Assembly: GCA_014379625.1 (NCBI GenBank) | Contig: JACMLJ010000036.1 | Location: 83,974 to 147,973, forward strand | Direction of reading: 5' to 3' | DNA length: 64,000 bases | DNA from: Ferruginibacter sp. | GTDB lineage: Bacteria > Bacteroidota > Bacteroidia > Chitinophagales > Chitinophagaceae | Shown: in pieces, positions 1-8,929 of the stretch | Layout: every line of letters starts with the position of its first letter | Numbering within the stretch: position 1 is the stretch's first letter | Translations under genes and position numbers: made by a program | Notes under the pieces: generated by a model | Databases searched by the model: none | Told to the model about the DNA's origin: nothing | Seen by the model: the letters and a program-made list of their open reading frames with translations, nothing else

Positions 1-41
1 CAATTGAAATGTGTATAAAATATTTAAAACAAGCAAACCAG

Positions 42-106
42 CCCTGAAAGGGTCCAATACCAAAGAGATGGGTGAAGCCCATCTAAAGAGATGGGAGAAA
101 CCCATC
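42..106. repeat. Palindromic short repeats upstream of gltD
   Basis: A CCCT-gaa-AGGG hairpin (about 43-52) is followed by two direct copies of a 22-base unit starting AAAGAGATGGG (62-83 and 85-106). Each copy is itself a dyad, GATGGG-N5-CCCATC. The second copy contains the ATG at 91 that opens the longest reading frame of the next gene, which argues against that ATG being the real start. Their form resembles REP-like dispersed palindromes; that family assignment is inference. They could affect mRNA stability in the leader of gltD. Confidence 0.6.
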
Positions 107-174
107 CCTATTTAACCCATCAGAATTTAAAAACATTATTTACCAAAAAAATATCCCCTTGGGAGGCAAAAAAT

Positions 175-1647
175 ATGGGCAAACCAACAGGTTTTTTAGA
201 ATATTCCCGTGAACTTCCGTCAAAACGACCAGCAGGCGAAAGAGTTAATGATTACAAAGAGTTTATCGAGAGATACACCGATGAAAAATTAAACCAGCAG
301 GCTGCAAGGTGTATGGATTGTGGTATTCCATTTTGTCACAATGGTTGCCCCTTGGGCAATGTGATACCGGAATTCAATGACGCGGTGTACCGCAAAAGCT
401 GGAAAGAAGCCTATGAAATACTATCGTCTACTAATAACTTCCCTGAGTTTACCGGAAGAATCTGCCCGGCTCCCTGCGAAACATCCTGTGTGTTGGGGAT
501 CAACCAGCCGGCAATTGCTATTGAGGAGATAGAAAGACATATTATTGAAATTGCTTTTGATAAAGGATATGTACAGTCCGAAAAACAAATTTCGAGAACG
601 GGAAAGAAAGTAGCCGTAATTGGAAGCGGTCCGGCCGGATTGGCTGCTGCTGCGCAATTAAATATTGTGGGGCATACCGTGACCGTTTTTGAAAGAGACG
701 ATTTACCCGGAGGTTTATTAAGGTATGGCATACCTGATTTTAAACTGGAAAAATGGGTAATTGACCGAAGGATAAAACTGATGGAAGAAGAGGGGGTAAT
801 ATTTAAGTGCAATGCCAATGTAGGAGTAGATATCAGCATTAGCGACCTTTTACGTGAATACCAGGCAATTGTGCTTGCCGGCGGCAGTACTGTTCCAAGA
901 AACCTGAATATTCCCGGACGGGATTTAAAAGGTGTTTATTACGCCATGCAATTCTTAAAACAACAAAATAAAAGGGTTACCGGGATTCCTTTTCATGAAG
1001 AGGATATTTTCGCTACAGGGAAGAATGTAATCGTAATAGGTGGTGGTGATACCGGAAGCGATTGTGTGGGAACCTCCAACCGGCATAAGGCAGCTTCGGT
1101 TATGCAGTTTGAATTGTTACCTAAACCACCGGTCGACAGAAGCAATTATATGCCCTGGCCCACTTACCCAATGTTACTCAAAACCACTTCTTCGCACGAA
1201 GAGGGTTGTGACAGAAAATGGGCGGTAGCCACCAAGGAATTTATCGGTGATGAAAAAGGCAACCTTAAAGCAATTATACTGATTGACCTGGAATGGAAAG
1301 TGGTGGATAATAAAGCAGCCCAGTTTGTAGAAATTAAAGGGAGCGAAAGAAAGATACCTTGCGAATTAGCATTGCTGGCAATGGGATTTTTACATCCGCA
1401 GCATGAAGGCCTGATCAATGAACTGGAGATTGAACTGGATGAACGGGGCAATGTACGGGCCACGGAAAAAAATTACCAGTCTAATATTTCACGAATATTT
1501 ACGGCGGGTGATATGCGCCGCGGTCAATCGCTGGTGGTTTGGGCAATTAAAGAAGGCAGGGACTGCGCCCAGAAAGTGGATGAGTTTTTAATGGGGCATT
1601 CCGTATTGGAAACCGCGGATGGTAATGCGATTGCCAGGTATCTTTAA
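175..1647 (+). CDS. gltD: Glutamate synthase [NADPH] small subunit
   Basis: This is the FAD/NAD(P)H-binding beta subunit of glutamate synthase. It passes electrons from NADPH to the large subunit, which makes two glutamates from glutamine and 2-oxoglutarate. The N-terminal ferredoxin-like region has the cysteine pattern CMDCGIPFC and a second set at CPAPCETSC. An FAD dinucleotide fold follows (VIGSGPAGLAAA) and an NADPH fold (VIGGGDTGSD). The frame is open from the ATG at 91, but the start at 175 (MGKPTGFLEYSR) matches the usual family N-terminus and has a GGGAGG ribosome site at 161-166. It gives 490 residues, normal for GltD. A large subunit gene would be expected just upstream, outside the window. 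The ammonium transporter downstream fits a nitrogen-assimilation locus. Confidence 0.95.
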   Translation: MGKPTGFLEYSRELPSKRPAGERVNDYKEFIERYTDEKLNQQAARCMDCGIPFCHNGCPLGNVIPEFNDAVYRKSWKEAYEILSSTNNFPEFTGRICPAPCETSCVLGINQPAIAIEEIERHIIEIAFDKGYVQSEKQISRTGKKVAVIGSGPAGLAAAAQLNIVGHTVTVFERDDLPGGLLRYGIPDFKLEKWVIDRRIKLMEEEGVIFKCNANVGVDISISDLLREYQAIVLAGGSTVPRNLNIPGRDLKGVYYAMQFLKQQNKRVTGIPFHEEDIFATGKNVIVIGGGDTGSDCVGTSNRHKAASVMQFELLPKPPVDRSNYMPWPTYPMLLKTTSSHEEGCDRKWAVATKEFIGDEKGNLKAIILIDLEWKVVDNKAAQFVEIKGSERKIPCELALLAMGFLHPQHEGLINELEIELDERGNVRATEKNYQSNISRIFTAGDMRRGQSLVVWAIKEGRDCAQKVDEFLMGHSVLETADGNAIARYL

Positions 1648-2270
1648 AAATAAAGCTGAAGTTGTTAGATTTGACAACCTTCCTGAATATTTTCAGGTTT
1701 CAAATAATGAAGCGGCGAAAATTATAGATTTGGCGCAACTTAAACCAAATTTTTATTCTTAATGCAGCAATTGATTTCGGGATGAAAATGTCCCGATGTT
1801 TTATTTTATTTCCCATCTGTTCATTCAGTTTTTGCCCTTTATTTAATTGTTGACTCAATTAAAGTTTTTGGTTCAAAAATTCAATTTCAAATCACTCATT
1901 TTTTGCCCAAAATAGCTAGAAAAAGCCATTTTTAATTTGGGCCATTTTTTTATTTTTATATAAAAAATACGATATTTTTCAAAAATATCAGGAAAATATA
2001 ATTCCTCCTCTATTTTTCAAGCAATTATACCGGTTAGATTTTTTCCCTAATTATTGAATATTTCTATTAGTTTGTGTTGATTTTACGCAATTAATTAGTA
2101 TTATTTTATCGTATAATGGATATGCTTAGATAGATTTACAAACATTATGTTTATATAAATATGAAATATTTACACTTTTAATTGAAAAAAAGTATATTTT
2201 TACTATGCAAGCATATTATATAAATAAAACGGAATGTTTTATTTTTTTTTGAACCCAAAAACAATCGAGA
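1648..2270. other. Long AT-rich spacer between gltD and amt
   Basis: No coding region is convincing here. The first part holds small dyads: GTTGT/ACAAC at 1661-1678, CCTGAA/TTCAGG at 1682-1697, and a third listed separately as a terminator. From about 1900 to 2270 the sequence is very AT-rich and probably carries the amt promoter. No clear TAnnTTTG box with a well-spaced TTG and no -24/-12 sigma-54 site was seen, so the promoter cannot be placed. Confidence 0.5.
1777..1811 (+). terminator. Possible terminator after gltD
   Basis: A 6-bp stem TCGGGA (1777-1782) / TCCCGA (1791-1796) is followed by the T-rich stretch TGTTTTATTTTATTT. It lies about 130 bases past the gltD stop. The stem is short, so this is a candidate only. 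Confidence 0.4.
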
Positions 2271-3668
2271 ATGAGAAAAATTACGATTAAATCAGTTATA
2301 CCTTTTACGGTATTAATTGTTCTTGCCTTGGCGGCTGCCTTTATTACGCCTGAAGCAGATTATGTTCCAGGCGCCGCTGATCCCCAATACAGCACGTCAG
2401 ATATGGCCTGGGTGTTAATCTCAACTGCCCTTGTTTTTTTAATGACTCCTGGTTTGGCTTTTTTTTATGGCGGTATGGTTAACCGTAAAAATGTAATTTC
2501 TACAATGATCAAAAGCGTTGTTGCTGCTGGAATTGTGGGCGTATTATGGATCGTTATAGGATTTAGTTTGAGTTTTGGTGATTCTATTGGTGGGTTCATC
2601 GGTGATCCAAGGACGTTTTTATTTTTCAAAGGGGTTAAATCACATGCGGCATGGCCACTCGCTAATACTATTCCGCTTACGCTTTTTGCTTTATTTCAAT
2701 TGATGTTTGCAATTATAACACCCGGTCTGGTAGTGGGGGCTGTAGCTGAGCGCATACGGTTTACTTCATATGTTTTATTTATAGTTTTATTTAGTTTGCT
2801 GATTTATGCACCGGTAGCACACTGGAGCTGGCATCCCCAGGGATTCCTCGCTTTAATGGGTGCATGGGATTTTGCAGGTGGTACTGTTGTTCATATTACG
2901 GCAGGTTGTGCAGCATTAGCGGGCGCCCTGGTCTTAAAGCGCCGTAAATCTCACCAGGAAAGAACCGAAATTCCTCCTGCAAATGTACCGTATGTACTAA
3001 TTGGTACCGGCCTGTTGTGGTTTGGCTGGTTTGGTTTTAATGCTGGATCCGCTGTAGGCGCTTCACCCCTTGCTGTAAATGCTTTTGGAACTACCAGCAC
3101 GGCGGCATCAGCGGCAGGTCTGGCCTGGATGTTTTTTGATGTACTGAAAGGAAAGAAACCCTCCGTTCTTGGTTTTTGTATCGGGGCTGTAGTGGGCCTG
3201 GTTGCTATAACCCCTGCGGCTGGTTATGTAGGAATTCCGCAAAGTATCATTATTGGTACGGTTGGCGCAATCATATCAAATATCGCAGTAAGTATCAAAC
3301 AAAAATCAAGACTGGATGATACATTGGATGTGTTTCCCTGTCATGGAATAGGTGGTATGGTTGGTATGTTAATGACCGGTGTATTTGCAAACCAGTTGGT
3401 ACATGGCATCAAAGATGGTCCTGTGGGTTGGGCATACGGTAATTTCCCATTCTTTTTAACACAGTTAAAAGCTATGCTAATCGTAGTTGTGTACAGCTTT
3501 ACGGTTTCATTCCTGATATTCAAATTCATCAATTTTATTTTACCAATACGTGTTAGTGCTGCCGATGAAGAAGAAGGCCTGGATGCATCACAACATGATG
3601 AAAAGTACCTGCAGGGAACTTTATTGGTAAAGAACGGCGGCAATCTTGAAGAAAAGGATAATATATAA
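2271..3668 (+). CDS. amt: Ammonium transporter, Amt/MEP/Rh family
   Basis: This inner-membrane channel conducts ammonium or ammonia into the cell for assimilation by glutamine synthetase and GOGAT. The protein has 465 residues. A short N-terminal hydrophobic segment is followed by about 11 membrane helices. Family signatures seen are LAFFYGGMV, the HWSWHPQGF segment, GGTVVHITAG, WFGWFGFNAGS and the pore histidine region VFPCHGIGG. The C-terminal tail is short and charged. No P-II gene follows; instead there is a strong terminator and then an outer-membrane barrel gene. Regulation by nitrogen status is likely from the family, but no operator was identified. Confidence 0.95.
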   Translation: MRKITIKSVIPFTVLIVLALAAAFITPEADYVPGAADPQYSTSDMAWVLISTALVFLMTPGLAFFYGGMVNRKNVISTMIKSVVAAGIVGVLWIVIGFSLSFGDSIGGFIGDPRTFLFFKGVKSHAAWPLANTIPLTLFALFQLMFAIITPGLVVGAVAERIRFTSYVLFIVLFSLLIYAPVAHWSWHPQGFLALMGAWDFAGGTVVHITAGCAALAGALVLKRRKSHQERTEIPPANVPYVLIGTGLLWFGWFGFNAGSAVGASPLAVNAFGTTSTAASAAGLAWMFFDVLKGKKPSVLGFCIGAVVGLVAITPAAGYVGIPQSIIIGTVGAIISNIAVSIKQKSRLDDTLDVFPCHGIGGMVGMLMTGVFANQLVHGIKDGPVGWAYGNFPFFLTQLKAMLIVVVYSFTVSFLIFKFINFILPIRVSAADEEEGLDASQHDEKYLQGTLLVKNGGNLEEKDNI

Positions 3669-3686
3669 AAAAGTTCTCAACTAATT

Positions 3687-3733
3687 TACACCAGGGCGTT
3701 TGTAACCCTCATTTAGCCCTGGTGTACTTTTTA
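3687..3733 (+). terminator. Strong intrinsic terminator after amt
   Basis: A perfect 11-bp stem TACACCAGGGC (3687-3697) / GCCCTGGTGTA (3716-3726) has an 18-base loop and is followed at once by CTTTTT. It sits 20 bases past the amt stop and would separate amt from the next gene. Confidence 0.85.
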
Positions 3734-3892
3734 ACTATAGTTAATTAAAAACTATTTTATCAAAATAAAATATCGGTTAGTTACAGACTTTAACTTCAGT
3801 TTTAGTCAATAATCGTTTTAACGTTGCGCCAAAAAAATTACCAGGTTCCAATGCCTGTTATTAACCCAATTATTTAAAATTAAATCTTTAAA

Positions 3893-5017
3893 ATGAAGAA
3901 ATTTTTTTTAGCAACAACGGTAATTATAGCTACTTTGATAACAAATTGTGTAGTTGCCCAGGATTCTACCAAATCACTTACCATATCAGGGTCTGTAGAC
4001 GCTTATTACCGGTACAACTTTGCGGATAATGTTGATTATATAAATAATTTTACCAGTTTTACCAATTCACAAAATTCATTTGAACTTGGTATGGCATCGG
4101 TAAGGGCAGATGCAAGTGCTATGTCCGGAAAAGTGACTGCAACTGTAGACCTGGGATTTGGCCGCAGGGCTGAAGAATTTTCATACAATGACGGTGTTTC
4201 CGACCAGGGTGAAAATGGATTCTTTACACTTGCCAATATAAAGCAGTTGTATATAACTTACGCTCCTTCCACTAAAGTGAAATTTACGATGGGTAAATTT
4301 GGCACCCATGTTGGGTACGAACTATTGGATGCCCCCCTTAACAGGAATTATAGCATGGCCTATATGTTCACCAACGGACCTTTCTTTCACACGGGCTTAA
4401 AAATGGATATTACGGCAGGACCGGTAGGATTTATGCTGGGGATTGCCAATTATACCGACCAGTCAACCTCCACTATCCCCACTAAAAGCCTCCTGGGGCA
4501 AATCAGTGGTGCATCATCTAATGGAAAAATAAAGGCTTTTTTTAATTATGTCGGCTCTTATGGATCAAAGTCGCTCTCAATTCCAGGTGGCCTTAAAAGC
4601 CTTAGCCAGTATGACCTGGTGGTAACTGCGGTAGTTACCAGCAAATTTAATATTGGTTTTAATGGAACAATTCAAGACCGTAAAACTGGCATTACCGCAA
4701 CAAGCGGTAGCTGGAAAGGAGCAGCATTGTATTTGAACGTTGATCCTTCGGCTACTGTTGGCCTTACTTTAAGAAGTGAATATATCGGCGACAAAAAAAT
4801 GATTTATTTTAATAGTTTTAATCCAACTGGTTCAATGACGGTTGGTACTAAAAGCATTTTTGCCAACACCTTATCATTGAATTATAAAGTTGGTCCTTTT
4901 ACCCTGATTCCTGAGTTAAGAATTGAGTCTGGTCAAAGCGCTATTTATGCTAAAAATAATGGAACAGCATCTAAATCAACAGCAACAGCGTTGTTAGCTG
5001 CTTTGTATAAATTTTAA
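3893..5017 (+). CDS. Outer-membrane beta-barrel protein (porin-like, BBP2 type)
   Basis: The protein has 374 residues with a signal peptide (about 1-22, hydrophobic then VVAQ). Alternating amphipathic beta strands run throughout and it ends in an aromatic residue (ALYKF), typical of an outer-membrane barrel. Phrases such as SGSVDAYYRYNF, ITYAPSTKVKFTMGKFGTHVGYE and a NYSMAYMFTNGPFFHTG stretch match the beta-barrel porin family often annotated as PF07642 in Bacteroidota. Its place after amt suggests it may let small nitrogen compounds through the outer membrane. That link is inferred from position, and the terminator between them suggests separate transcription. Confidence 0.8.
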   Translation: MKKFFLATTVIIATLITNCVVAQDSTKSLTISGSVDAYYRYNFADNVDYINNFTSFTNSQNSFELGMASVRADASAMSGKVTATVDLGFGRRAEEFSYNDGVSDQGENGFFTLANIKQLYITYAPSTKVKFTMGKFGTHVGYELLDAPLNRNYSMAYMFTNGPFFHTGLKMDITAGPVGFMLGIANYTDQSTSTIPTKSLLGQISGASSNGKIKAFFNYVGSYGSKSLSIPGGLKSLSQYDLVVTAVVTSKFNIGFNGTIQDRKTGITATSGSWKGAALYLNVDPSATVGLTLRSEYIGDKKMIYFNSFNPTGSMTVGTKSIFANTLSLNYKVGPFTLIPELRIESGQSAIYAKNNGTASKSTATALLAALYKF

Positions 5018-5073
5018 TTAAAACTGGTATCAATAGAGTTTTACCTTTTTCATATGGCAAGCAATCGTTAAGG

Positions 5074-5100
5074 CCCCTCATTTCTATGAGGGGTCTCTAT
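5074..5100. terminator. Bidirectional terminator between convergent genes
   Basis: A perfect 8-bp stem CCCCTCAT (5074-5081) / ATGAGGGG (5086-5093) has a TTCT tetraloop and is followed by TCTCTATTTT. It lies 56 bases past the stop of the barrel gene, and the convergent VCBS gene ends at 5249. Confidence 0.8.
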
Positions 5101-5248
5101 TTTGGGATAGTCCCATGCATGGGTGAGCTGTTTTACGTGGTTACCGGTTCATTATCCTTACCTGCAGCGTTGCCTGACCTGAACTATTAGTCCAAAGAAT
5201 CCGCTAATGGATTGCTTGTCAGTTTGATTATTATTGTTAAAGCAGCAT

Positions 5249-8200
5249 TTAAAACTGAATCAACCTGCGTCTTCCTTTATTATCAAATATTTCAAGCCCT
5301 GACATATGCTCATTTATATCGATAAAGCTGGCCGACTGTGACAGAAACGATGAACCATAATAAAATTCCCTTTTTTCTATTTTCCCATTTTTGTATTTGA
5401 TCAGCGATGAAACTTCAGAAGGGGTTATTTGAACAACTCTTACTTTTCTATTAAGCGCAAACAATATTAATTCGCCCTGGTGCTGACTTGCAGCCACCAG
5501 GTAATTGCCGGCGCTTCCTGATAACTTAACAAGGGCTTTACCATTTCCGGGAATATAAATCCCGCTTTGCAGTATGGTGAGTGGAGAAAATCCTCCTGTT
5601 CCATTGCCTTTTAGCAATAAGCCATTTAAAGCATCATAACGGCCTATAGAGACATCTGTGCCAAAATCATTTCCATTAATTAATACATCTAAATTTCCAT
5701 CCCCATCAAAATCATCTGCAAGCATTCCGTTTAAGGTAGACATCTGTGCAGCTTTAGGCAGGGGTATAATTGTAAATTTACCGCCCCCATCATTTTGAAT
5801 ATAACATGATTGAAGCATGCTGGCTTTTAAGCGGATTGCTCCCTGCCTGCTTTCGGGAGGAAATATTTCGTCCATAGTAGCTGAAGCAAATTTTGTATAA
5901 TTATTGTACCTTTTTTTCAAGGCAGGTAACTTGTCTGCAATATCGTCTCTTCCGTGCGCCGGAAACTCCTTCAACTGCCCTTTTTGATCCCGAAGAAAAA
6001 ACGAAGGGATAGCTTCATAACCGCCATTGTTATCAAAATCTTTTGCTGTGATAAACACGGGGTACTGATCGCTCGCCTGGTAAATAGTATTCAAGCCAAC
6101 ATTGCCTACAATGTAATCTGTTCTGCCGGTATGCCGGAAGTCTCCTGCAACTATCGAATTCCACCAACCAGATTTGTCATTTATACCAGAATTAGCGCTG
6201 ATATTTTTAAATTTTCCGCCCACATTTTTTAAAAAGGTTACAGGCATCCATTCGCCTGCTAATATTAAATCAATTTGATTGTCGTTATCAAAATCCGTAA
6301 ACAACGCATCACAAACCATCCCGATGTTTTTTAAAGCAGGGGCGACTTCGGCGGTTACATCAGTAAATTTAATTTTTCCATTATCCGAATCATTGCGAAA
6401 AATAAAACTGCTTACGGGTTTGGGATAATTCCAGGGGTCAACACGGCCCGATACAAAAAGATCAGTTTTGCCATCACTATTAAAGTCCATCGCCTTCACG
6501 CAAAGTTTGCTGGTATAATTAAAAGGCAATGCATCCTCTGCCTTTGTAAAGTTTCCTTTACCATCATTCACATACAGTTTGTCCTGGTAGTTAGCGTTAT
6601 TGTGATCGTATTTATACCCGCCGCTCGCTACGTATAAATCCAGGTTGCCGTCACCATTGGCATCAAATAGCAGTAGCCCTTCATCTTTAGAATTTTTTAG
6701 ATTTTTATCTTCTTTTGCCAAAAAATCTTTTCGCACAAATTTCCCATTGGAATATTGTAACAAAACTGTTGGCGGATTATAGGTATTTCCGGCGATAACT
6801 ATATCGTCAAAGCCATTCCGGTCAACATCACCAACCGCCAATGCCGGGCAATATTCTGAAAACTTGTGTGGTAAAGTAGTTTGAATATTAAAATCTATAA
6901 AATCCTCATCCCTGTATATATAACTGATCCCTGCCAATTTGGTTACTTCCTTAAACAATGGTTGTTCGGTTAATTTTGATGGCTGCCAGGAATAGGATTC
7001 TTCAGCGTCAGCAAAGTTCACTTTAAGCAGTTGATCGGCCTGAACCTTTTTTATTGTTTGCTTTTTGTCACCGGGCCATTTTATCACCACAGAATCAAGG
7101 AGGGTAGTTTTGCCAAGACCAAAATGAGCAATGTTCTGGTAAGTGGATAGATAGCCCCTGTAAGGTGTATTTTCATAAACCTGTTGTTTTATGCCGTCAT
7201 AATAAATAGCTATCCAGGCCCCTATTCCTTCGATATTCATTTTATCGCCGGTACATTTTACCTGCAAGAAATGAGCGGTTGTATCGTTCTTTGAACGCAG
7301 GGTGTTTTTATATAGAAAAGCTTCATCACCAATATTATTAACAACCATGTCCATATCACCATCATTATCCAGATCTGCATATGTCGCACCATTTGAAAAG
7401 CCACGGGCAGATATCCCCCAGTTTGTTGTAACATCAGTAAAACTAATGCCGTCTGCGTTTTTAAAGGCATAGTTGGCAAGTTTAACCTCAGGTATTTTGT
7501 CCAGCATCTGAAGGGGTGACTCGCCGGAGATCGTTTCCTTCCTGTAGGCGATAAAATCACGGTCGGTTACATCTTTTGGAAATCCATTGGTAACAATCAT
7601 ATCTCTATACCCGTCGTTATCAAAATCTACAATCATAGGGGTCCAGCTCCAGTCGGTTTGTGCTACGCCGCTCATGAAAGCGATTTCACTAAATACAGGT
7701 GCCCCGACAGAATCATTTTCCAAAATCCTCGGGCCCTGGTTTAATTGCAGGGTGTTGCGTAAGTATTGATACTGGCTGCCAAAAATCTCGAAGTTCTGAA
7801 AAGTATTGTAGTTATTGTTGGGCAGCATCATTTTTTTGCGGTAATTGTCCATAGGGTTCATGTCCAGCTCCACTACGTCTTCCAGTCCGTCATTGTTGAT
7901 ATCAATAATATCCTGTCCCATCGAGTTGAAGGAAGTATGCTTAAAATATTCTTTTGAACGGTTGGTAAAAGTTCCGTTGCGGTTGTTAATATACAAGATG
8001 TTTTCCGACAGGAAGTCATTGCTTACATAGATGTCTTTCCAGCCATCACGGTTAATATCGGCCACGGTGGCGCCGTGACCAAATCCGTCAAATATAACAC
8101 CTGCCTGTATGGAAACATCCCGGAAAACAGCGTGATTAACGGAAGCATCCCAACTATTTTGGTATAACCTTCCTTTGCTTCCTTTATCAGCGTTAAAAAT

Positions 8201-8830
8201 ATTATTTGAGCTCTTACCAAATTTGTTCTGGTTACCCGAAGAGGCTTCATTCACTGTGAGATACATATCAAGGTCGCCATCGTTATCATAATCAAAAAAA
8301 TCAGCCATTGTCGATTGCTCATGAATATCCAAACCATACTCACCCGCCATATCTTTAAAATGCGGAATTCGTTTGTTATCAATTCCCTGGTTAACGTATA
8401 AAATATTGCGCCTTCTGAGCGAATCCTTATAAATTGTATTACAAATGTAAATATCCATCAGCCCATCATTATTTATGTCGATCACCGAAGCCCCCCTTGC
8501 CCACCTGCCCGATCCTTCAGCACCTGCTCTGACCGTTATATCTTCAAATTTAAAATCGCCTTTGTTGAGGTACAACCTGCAGGGCACCATATTTCCGGTA
8601 AAATAAATATCCTGCAATCCATCATTGTTAAAATCAGCAATACCTACACCCCCTCCATTATAGATATTCACCACATTCATCGGGTTAATGGAATCTGTCT
8701 CTGTAATAGCATTATTAAAATGAATGCCGGAATGAGCGGAGGGAATTTTTTCAAATAAGGCGGGCCTGGTACGACAGGCTGCCAGGCAAAATATGGATAA
8801 AAAAATGAATACCAGTTTAAGCAGTTTCAT
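5249..8830 (-). CDS. ASPIC/UnbV domain lipoprotein with VCBS (FG-GAP) repeats
   Basis: This large secreted lipoprotein has 1193 residues. The chosen start (ATG at 8830) gives a signal peptide ending in the lipobox LAAC; the frame stays open to a TTG at 8881, which would spoil that signal. Two blocks of FG-GAP/VCBS repeats carry calcium-loop motifs of the form DxNxDGxxD (DFNNDGLQD, DINNDGLMD, DYDNDGDLD, DLDNDGDMD, then DANGDGNLD and DFDGDGNLD). Between the blocks lies the ASPIC/UnbV module (about 530-610; GIGAWIAIYYDG, LDSVVIKWPG). Such proteins form beta-propellers at the cell surface. The gene follows susC-susD on the same strand, so it probably belongs to that nutrient-uptake locus. The substrate is unknown. 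Confidence 0.85.
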   Translation of the reverse strand: MKLLKLVFIFLSIFCLAACRTRPALFEKIPSAHSGIHFNNAITETDSINPMNVVNIYNGGGVGIADFNNDGLQDIYFTGNMVPCRLYLNKGDFKFEDITVRAGAEGSGRWARGASVIDINNDGLMDIYICNTIYKDSLRRRNILYVNQGIDNKRIPHFKDMAGEYGLDIHEQSTMADFFDYDNDGDLDMYLTVNEASSGNQNKFGKSSNNIFNADKGSKGRLYQNSWDASVNHAVFRDVSIQAGVIFDGFGHGATVADINRDGWKDIYVSNDFLSENILYINNRNGTFTNRSKEYFKHTSFNSMGQDIIDINNDGLEDVVELDMNPMDNYRKKMMLPNNNYNTFQNFEIFGSQYQYLRNTLQLNQGPRILENDSVGAPVFSEIAFMSGVAQTDWSWTPMIVDFDNDGYRDMIVTNGFPKDVTDRDFIAYRKETISGESPLQMLDKIPEVKLANYAFKNADGISFTDVTTNWGISARGFSNGATYADLDNDGDMDMVVNNIGDEAFLYKNTLRSKNDTTAHFLQVKCTGDKMNIEGIGAWIAIYYDGIKQQVYENTPYRGYLSTYQNIAHFGLGKTTLLDSVVIKWPGDKKQTIKKVQADQLLKVNFADAEESYSWQPSKLTEQPLFKEVTKLAGISYIYRDEDFIDFNIQTTLPHKFSEYCPALAVGDVDRNGFDDIVIAGNTYNPPTVLLQYSNGKFVRKDFLAKEDKNLKNSKDEGLLLFDANGDGNLDLYVASGGYKYDHNNANYQDKLYVNDGKGNFTKAEDALPFNYTSKLCVKAMDFNSDGKTDLFVSGRVDPWNYPKPVSSFIFRNDSDNGKIKFTDVTAEVAPALKNIGMVCDALFTDFDNDNQIDLILAGEWMPVTFLKNVGGKFKNISANSGINDKSGWWNSIVAGDFRHTGRTDYIVGNVGLNTIYQASDQYPVFITAKDFDNNGGYEAIPSFFLRDQKGQLKEFPAHGRDDIADKLPALKKRYNNYTKFASATMDEIFPPESRQGAIRLKASMLQSCYIQNDGGGKFTIIPLPKAAQMSTLNGMLADDFDGDGNLDVLINGNDFGTDVSIGRYDALNGLLLKGNGTGGFSPLTILQSGIYIPGNGKALVKLSGSAGNYLVAASQHQGELILFALNRKVRVVQITPSEVSSLIKYKNGKIEKREFYYGSSFLSQSASFIDINEHMSGLEIFDNKGRRRLIQF

Positions 8831-8883
8831 ACTGAATTTTGTAATGGGATAAGCTGTAAAATTAGGATGGAATGAGTGCAATA

Positions 8884-8913
8884 AAAAAGGCCCTCTTTTG
8901 GAGAAGCCTTTTT
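8884..8913 (-). terminator. Terminator between susD and the VCBS gene
   Basis: Outer arms AAAAAGGC (8884-8891) and GCCTTTTT (8906-8913) with an inner CTC/GAG pair form a stem that ends in a T run on either strand. It sits 16 bases past the susD stop and 53 bases before the start of the VCBS lipoprotein. It would therefore reduce rather than couple expression of the third gene. Confidence 0.7.
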
Positions 8914-8929
8914 ATATTACAATTTATAT

